This document shows positions 60,891-64,000 of a stretch of DNA of 64,000 nucleotides, piece after piece. Made by a program: the position numbers and the translations under genes. The notes beneath the pieces were generated by a model, which had not been told where the DNA came from, ran no database searches, and saw only the letters and a program-made list of their open reading frames with translations. This stretch comes from Pelobacter propionicus DSM 2379. GTDB taxonomy: Bacteria; Desulfobacterota; Desulfuromonadia; Geobacterales; Pseudopelobacteraceae. The DNA is taken from NCBI RefSeq assembly GCF_000015045.1, contig NC_008609.1, positions 1,603,001-1,667,000 on the forward strand. Reading direction: 5' to 3'. The first letter of the stretch is position 1, and each line of letters opens with the position of its first letter.

Positions 60891-61241
60891 ATGTCACGAC
60901 ATAGCATGATCGACAATATCTTCTCGGCTCTTCCCGAGGCTCTTCCCGAAGAGCTGGTTCAGACCCTGGCGGAGTCGGAGACGGTCCGCATCGAGCGCAT
61001 CGTCTCCCATGGCCATGCAACTCCCCCCGGGGAGTGGTACGACCAGGAGCGGGACGAGTGGGTACTGCTTCTGTCCGGCGGCGCGGGGCTGCTCTTCGAG
61101 GGTGAGGAATCCCCCCGCGGGCTTGAACCGGGCAACTGTCTGCTGATCCCGGCCCATTGCCGGCACCGGGTGGCCTGGACCGCTCAGGGGGTGCGCAGCA
61201 TCTGGCTGGCGGTTCATTTCCAGGGGGGATCAGCGGCATGA
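60891..61241 (+). CDS. Cupin-domain protein
   Basis: A 116-residue single-domain cupin. The metal-site pattern is present in part: GEWYDQERDEWVLLLSGGAGLLFEGE, with the second part GNCLLIPAHCRHRVAW. Typical small cupins bind a sugar or metal and act as isomerases or sensors. The stop overlaps the HAD phosphatase gene, so they form a pair. The ATG at 60891 is preceded by GGAGG some 13 bases upstream. Confidence 0.78.
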   Translation: MSRHSMIDNIFSALPEALPEELVQTLAESETVRIERIVSHGHATPPGEWYDQERDEWVLLLSGGAGLLFEGEESPRGLEPGNCLLIPAHCRHRVAWTAQGVRSIWLAVHFQGGSAA

Positions 61242-61852
61242 GAGGACGTTCGGCACTCTCTCTGGCTGAGCGGCGTCACTGGGTCTTCGATCTGGACGGA
61301 ACCCTGACCGTTGCGGTGCATGATTTTGCCCTGATCCGCGCTGAACTGGGAGTTCCCGAGGGCTCCGACATCCTGGGGTATCTGGCGGCACAGCCCGAAC
61401 AGCAGGCGCAGCTGCTCCACGAACGCCTGCAGCGCATCGAGCTGGAACTGGCGGGAGTGACGGTGGCGGCCAGGGGGGCAGGCGAACTGTTGCAACGACT
61501 GCGGGATAACGGCTCGCGCCTGGGTATCCTGACCCGTAACACCCGGGAAAACGCCCTGCGCACCCTGGATCTGATCGGCCTGGGAGGATACTTCGAAACC
61601 GCCCATATCCTGGGGAGGGAACAGGCGCTGCCCAAGCCTGATCCGGACGGCATCCTACGCCTGGCGGAATGCTGGGGCGCTCCCAGCGTTGACGCGGTCA
61701 TGGTGGGGGATTACCTGTACGACCTGCAGGCTGGTCGCCGTGCCGGTGCCCTGACGGTCCACGTGGATGCGGGCCGCGGTTTCAGTTGGCCCGAATTCAC
61801 GGACCTGCCGGTGGACAGTCTGGAGGAACTGGTGCCATGGATTACGGGATGA
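61238..61852 (+). CDS. HAD-family phosphatase (phosphoglycolate phosphatase-like)
   Basis: A 204-residue haloacid dehalogenase-type enzyme. It has the nucleophile motif FDLDGTLT (residues 18-25), the Thr motif ILTRNTRENAL, Lys in LPKPDPDGIL and the acidic pair MVGDYLYDLQAG. It fits Gph/PGPase-type small phosphatases. It overlaps the cupin gene by ATGA. The substrate is not determined. Confidence 0.85.
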   Translation: MRGRSALSLAERRHWVFDLDGTLTVAVHDFALIRAELGVPEGSDILGYLAAQPEQQAQLLHERLQRIELELAGVTVAARGAGELLQRLRDNGSRLGILTRNTRENALRTLDLIGLGGYFETAHILGREQALPKPDPDGILRLAECWGAPSVDAVMVGDYLYDLQAGRRAGALTVHVDAGRGFSWPEFTDLPVDSLEELVPWITG

Positions 61853-61916
61853 AATTTTCCTGGCTCTGGTACGGCGCAGGCATGGTCGGGCGTTCCGGCC
61901 GGGAGGCGGGTGCAGC

Positions 61917-62831
61917 ATGGCGCTAGCGGAGCGCCCCGTGCCGGGGCGGGTCTACTTCTTCCTGGTGCTGACCACCTTCCTGTGGGGTGGCAGCTTCCTG
62001 TTCAGCAAGATCGGTCTGCGGGAAATCCCGCCGCTTCTGTTCGTGTTCAGCCGTTTTACCCTGGCGACGATGATCATGCTGGTGCTGTTCGCCCGGCGGC
62101 TGCCGGCCCTGGATCGCACGATCCTCAGGCGTGGCGCCATCGTGGGGGCTGCCTTGGGATTGACCAACATCACCTTTGTCTTCGGCGTCCGGGGTACCAG
62201 CATCTCCCGGGCCGGTGTGCTCAACAACCTGTTCGTGCTGTTCATCCCGCTGATCGGCAAACTGATCTGGAAGGAGCGCGTCGGGCGGATCAACCTGGCC
62301 GGTCTGGCGCTGGCCGGCGCCGGCATCTGGCTTCTGGCCACCAGCGGCGGAGCCGGGTTCAACCGGGGCGACCTGATCTCGACCCTCTGCGCCCTGTTCA
62401 TCGCCGTCCACATCATCACCGTCTCCCGGGTCCTGGCCGACGATGATGTCTATCTGGTATCCCTGGTGCAGTTCGCCACGGTTGCGCTCATGTCGGGCGT
62501 TGCCCTGCTCTCCTGCCCGGCAGTGCCGGCAGCCGTCAGCGGCGCGGCCCTGTTCTCGGTGGTCTACTGCGCCATCTTCCCCACCGTGGTCTGCTTCACG
62601 CTGCAGAACAGCTTCCAGCGCTACGTCACCCCCACCAGGGCGGGGCTGGTCTACACCCTGGACCCGGTCTGGAGCCTCTTGGCCGGATTCCTCGTCCTGG
62701 GAGAGCGCCTGCTGGCGCTGGAATGGCTGGGGTGCGCCATGATTTTCCTGGCGGTGCTGATCCCCCTGTTGGCGCGCTATCTGATGGAAACCCGGCTCAT
62801 GCGCCGCTACTGCCCGCACCGCCTCCCCTGA
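61917..62831 (+). CDS. EamA/DMT family exporter
   Basis: A 304-residue inner-membrane protein with ten predicted helices and two EamA repeats: TFLWGGSFLFSKIGL near the start and LVYTLDPVWSLLAGFLVLGE in the second half. Such proteins export amino acids or other small metabolites. The ATG at 61917 follows GGGAGG. It lies 65 bases after the HAD gene in the same direction. Confidence 0.88.
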   Translation: MALAERPVPGRVYFFLVLTTFLWGGSFLFSKIGLREIPPLLFVFSRFTLATMIMLVLFARRLPALDRTILRRGAIVGAALGLTNITFVFGVRGTSISRAGVLNNLFVLFIPLIGKLIWKERVGRINLAGLALAGAGIWLLATSGGAGFNRGDLISTLCALFIAVHIITVSRVLADDDVYLVSLVQFATVALMSGVALLSCPAVPAAVSGAALFSVVYCAIFPTVVCFTLQNSFQRYVTPTRAGLVYTLDPVWSLLAGFLVLGERLLALEWLGCAMIFLAVLIPLLARYLMETRLMRRYCPHRLP

Positions 62832-62853
62832 ATCCCACCAGCCTAAGGCGCAG

Positions 62854-63156
62854 CTACCTGCTCATGTTCAGGTTGCTGATCTGCTGGAAGCTGTACTCCA
62901 GGGTCGTCAGCTGGGCCGGGTTATTGGTGTCGTTCACCCGGTAGTAGAAGACCTTTTTCTGCTGGTTATAGCCGCCGTCCACCACGCACCTTCCGGCGTC
63001 GTTCAGCTGCCTGGCCTTTTCGATGAAGTATGTGCGCATGAAGAGTTGCTGGCTGGGCAGGAGCAGCTTGGACTGTTTGATGGGCTGGCACCTGTCGGCG
63101 GCCAGTGCCGGCAGGGAGATGGTCAGCAGGGTCATCAGCGTCAGGATCAGTTTCAT
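62854..63156 (-). CDS. Secreted small protein, unknown function
   Basis: A 100-residue protein with a classic signal peptide (about 1-20, LPALAADRC) and two cysteines in the mature part. The remainder reads QPIKQSKLLLPSQQLF and a Tyr-rich middle. AGAGG precedes the ATG. No family is recognised. Confidence 0.62.
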   Translation of the reverse strand: MKLILTLMTLLTISLPALAADRCQPIKQSKLLLPSQQLFMRTYFIEKARQLNDAGRCVVDGGYNQQKKVFYYRVNDTNNPAQLTTLEYSFQQISNLNMSR

Positions 63157-63256
63157 GTCGTTCCTCTCTTTATAGCGGGACGGGATTCGTTGGTACGGAA
63201 GGGCGGGGCGGGCGTACTGCCGGAGTCCCTCTCCGCCCGTGGCATTCCCGACCGCT

Positions 63257-63640
63257 CTAGATTGCGCTCAGCACATGGCTGGCCAGCACCTTCTGCAGTT
63301 CGTAGACATTCACCTCTTTGGTGAACTTCTTCTCCATGGGGATGGTTTCCCCGCCGATCCAGAGCATCAGCTCGGCATCGGGATCAAAGCTGGCCCCGGT
63401 CTCGATGGAGAATTTGGTGATCCTGTTGTAGGGGATGGACAGGTACTCGATCTTCCTGCCGGAAAGCCCCTGCACGTTCACCATGACCAGCCTCCTGTTG
63501 GTGAAGAGGAAGGTGTCGCGGTTGACGGCGAAGCCGGCTTCGATGATCTCGCCGTCGATCAGCAACTGCCGGTATTCCGTGTTGTATTTCTTTATCTCGG
63601 CCGATCCGCCCGCCTTCGTTGTCCCGGTAAAAAGCCCCAT
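63257..63640 (-). CDS. Bacterial PH-domain protein
   Basis: A 127-residue cytoplasmic protein with the bacterial pleckstrin-homology (bPH) fold: AFRTNRRLVMVNVQG-like strand, SIPYNRITKFSIETG and LMLWIGGETIPMEKKF. Such domains are found in many bacteria and their ligands are usually unknown. AAGGAG lies before the ATG at 63640. Confidence 0.78.
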   Translation of the reverse strand: MGLFTGTTKAGGSAEIKKYNTEYRQLLIDGEIIEAGFAVNRDTFLFTNRRLVMVNVQGLSGRKIEYLSIPYNRITKFSIETGASFDPDAELMLWIGGETIPMEKKFTKEVNVYELQKVLASHVLSAI

Positions 63641-63825
63641 CAGCTTCACACTCCTTTTTTCGTTGGATCCACACCTCGCTCCAGGGGCGTGGCTTGCCAC
63701 GTCGGCATGATACACCAGCCAGTCCCCCTGTCAACCCGCACCCCGCGCTCCCCCGCACATCCGGTGGTACACTTGTATCCAGCCGCAGCCGTGATTCCTC
63801 TTCGGGCGGCGGCCGGGAGGCTTCC

Positions 63826-64000
63826 ATGGGCTATCAGAGGATACTCTCCGTTGTCAACGAACAGACCGGCTCCACCGTGGCTGCCCGCTATGCCATTGCC
63901 CTGGCCGCGGCCGGCGGCTCCGAGTTGGTCCTCTACGCCGCCCATGGCGAGGGAACCGACGGAAGCACGCTGCTCCATACCGAACGACACCTGGACCACC
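63826..64000 (+). CDS. Universal stress protein family, N-terminal fragment
   Basis: The frame is open to the right edge, so 58 residues are visible. It begins MGYQRILSVVNEQTGSTVAA, has an Ala-rich first helix (RYAIALAAAGGSELVLYAAH) and looks like the UspA first strand-helix unit. GGGAGG is well placed before the ATG. The rest is outside the window. Confidence 0.6.
   Translation, partial: MGYQRILSVVNEQTGSTVAARYAIALAAAGGSELVLYAAHGEGTDGSTLLHTERHLDH

Overview
The window looks like a GC-rich, strictly anaerobic deltaproteobacterium of the Geobacter/Pelobacter (Desulfuromonadales) type. The evidence is an [FeFe]-hydrogenase maturation gene beside an aspartase, an F1Fo ATP synthase with Geobacter-like subunits, a DsrC/DsrM/DsrK-like redox module, and a tungsten/molybdenum aldehyde oxidoreductase of the Desulfovibrio Mop type with its companion genes. 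Pelobacter propionicus or a close relative is my best guess; no marker here proves the species. I saw no rRNA, tRNA, CRISPR array or insertion sequence.

Region 1 (1-4087, plus strand): the 3' end of an aspartase gene, hydF, and a PAS-LytTR regulator resembling the CO sensor RcoM. A gene-poor, relatively AT-rich stretch of about 1.8 kb follows, holding only one small HTH gene. Region 2 (4088-11885, plus): a complete F1Fo ATP synthase locus in the order B-E-F'-F-H-A-G-D-C, with AtpZ and AtpI at the 3' end.

Region 3 (12211-30300, all minus): one long, tightly coupled set of 18 genes that I could not match to a known pathway. Read 5'->3' it encodes a periplasmic binding protein, a membrane PP2C-type phosphatase, a STAS antagonist, an RsbW-like kinase, an acyl-CoA/ACP ligase and an acyl carrier protein. 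Next come a GNAT-like protein, an ATPase-GNAT fusion, a HisC-like aminotransferase, the Mo subunit of a molybdenum hydroxylase, a ketoreductase and a second GNAT-like protein. It ends with KAS III, a second ACP, an acyltransferase, the [2Fe-2S] and FAD hydroxylase subunits, and an MFS exporter. It looks like a small-molecule (acyl/polyketide-like) biosynthesis and export locus with its own partner-switching control module.

Region 4 (30547-57661, mostly minus) is a molybdenum/tungsten-centred region. It holds ModE, a molybdenum storage protein, a TiaS-like protein, two C-GCAxxG-C-C proteins, a DsrC-DsrM-DsrK-like module, and a TonB/ECF transporter/TonB-receptor set. It also holds two TupA-like binding proteins, and the Mop aldehyde oxidoreductase operon with its methyltransferase, redox protein, CoA ligase, NTP transferase-HD and phosphatase genes. 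A MoeA-like protein and a NifX-like protein sit at the far end. Two near-identical 85-base leaders, each a conserved block plus an intrinsic terminator, precede the dsrC-like and moeA-like genes and look like a shared cis-regulatory RNA. A divergent sigma-54 activator (58163-60136, plus) probably controls the aldehyde oxidoreductase side.

Region 5 (60596-64000): small ordinary genes (membrane peptide, cupin, HAD phosphatase, EamA exporter, secreted small protein, PH-domain protein) and the start of a universal stress protein cut by the window end.
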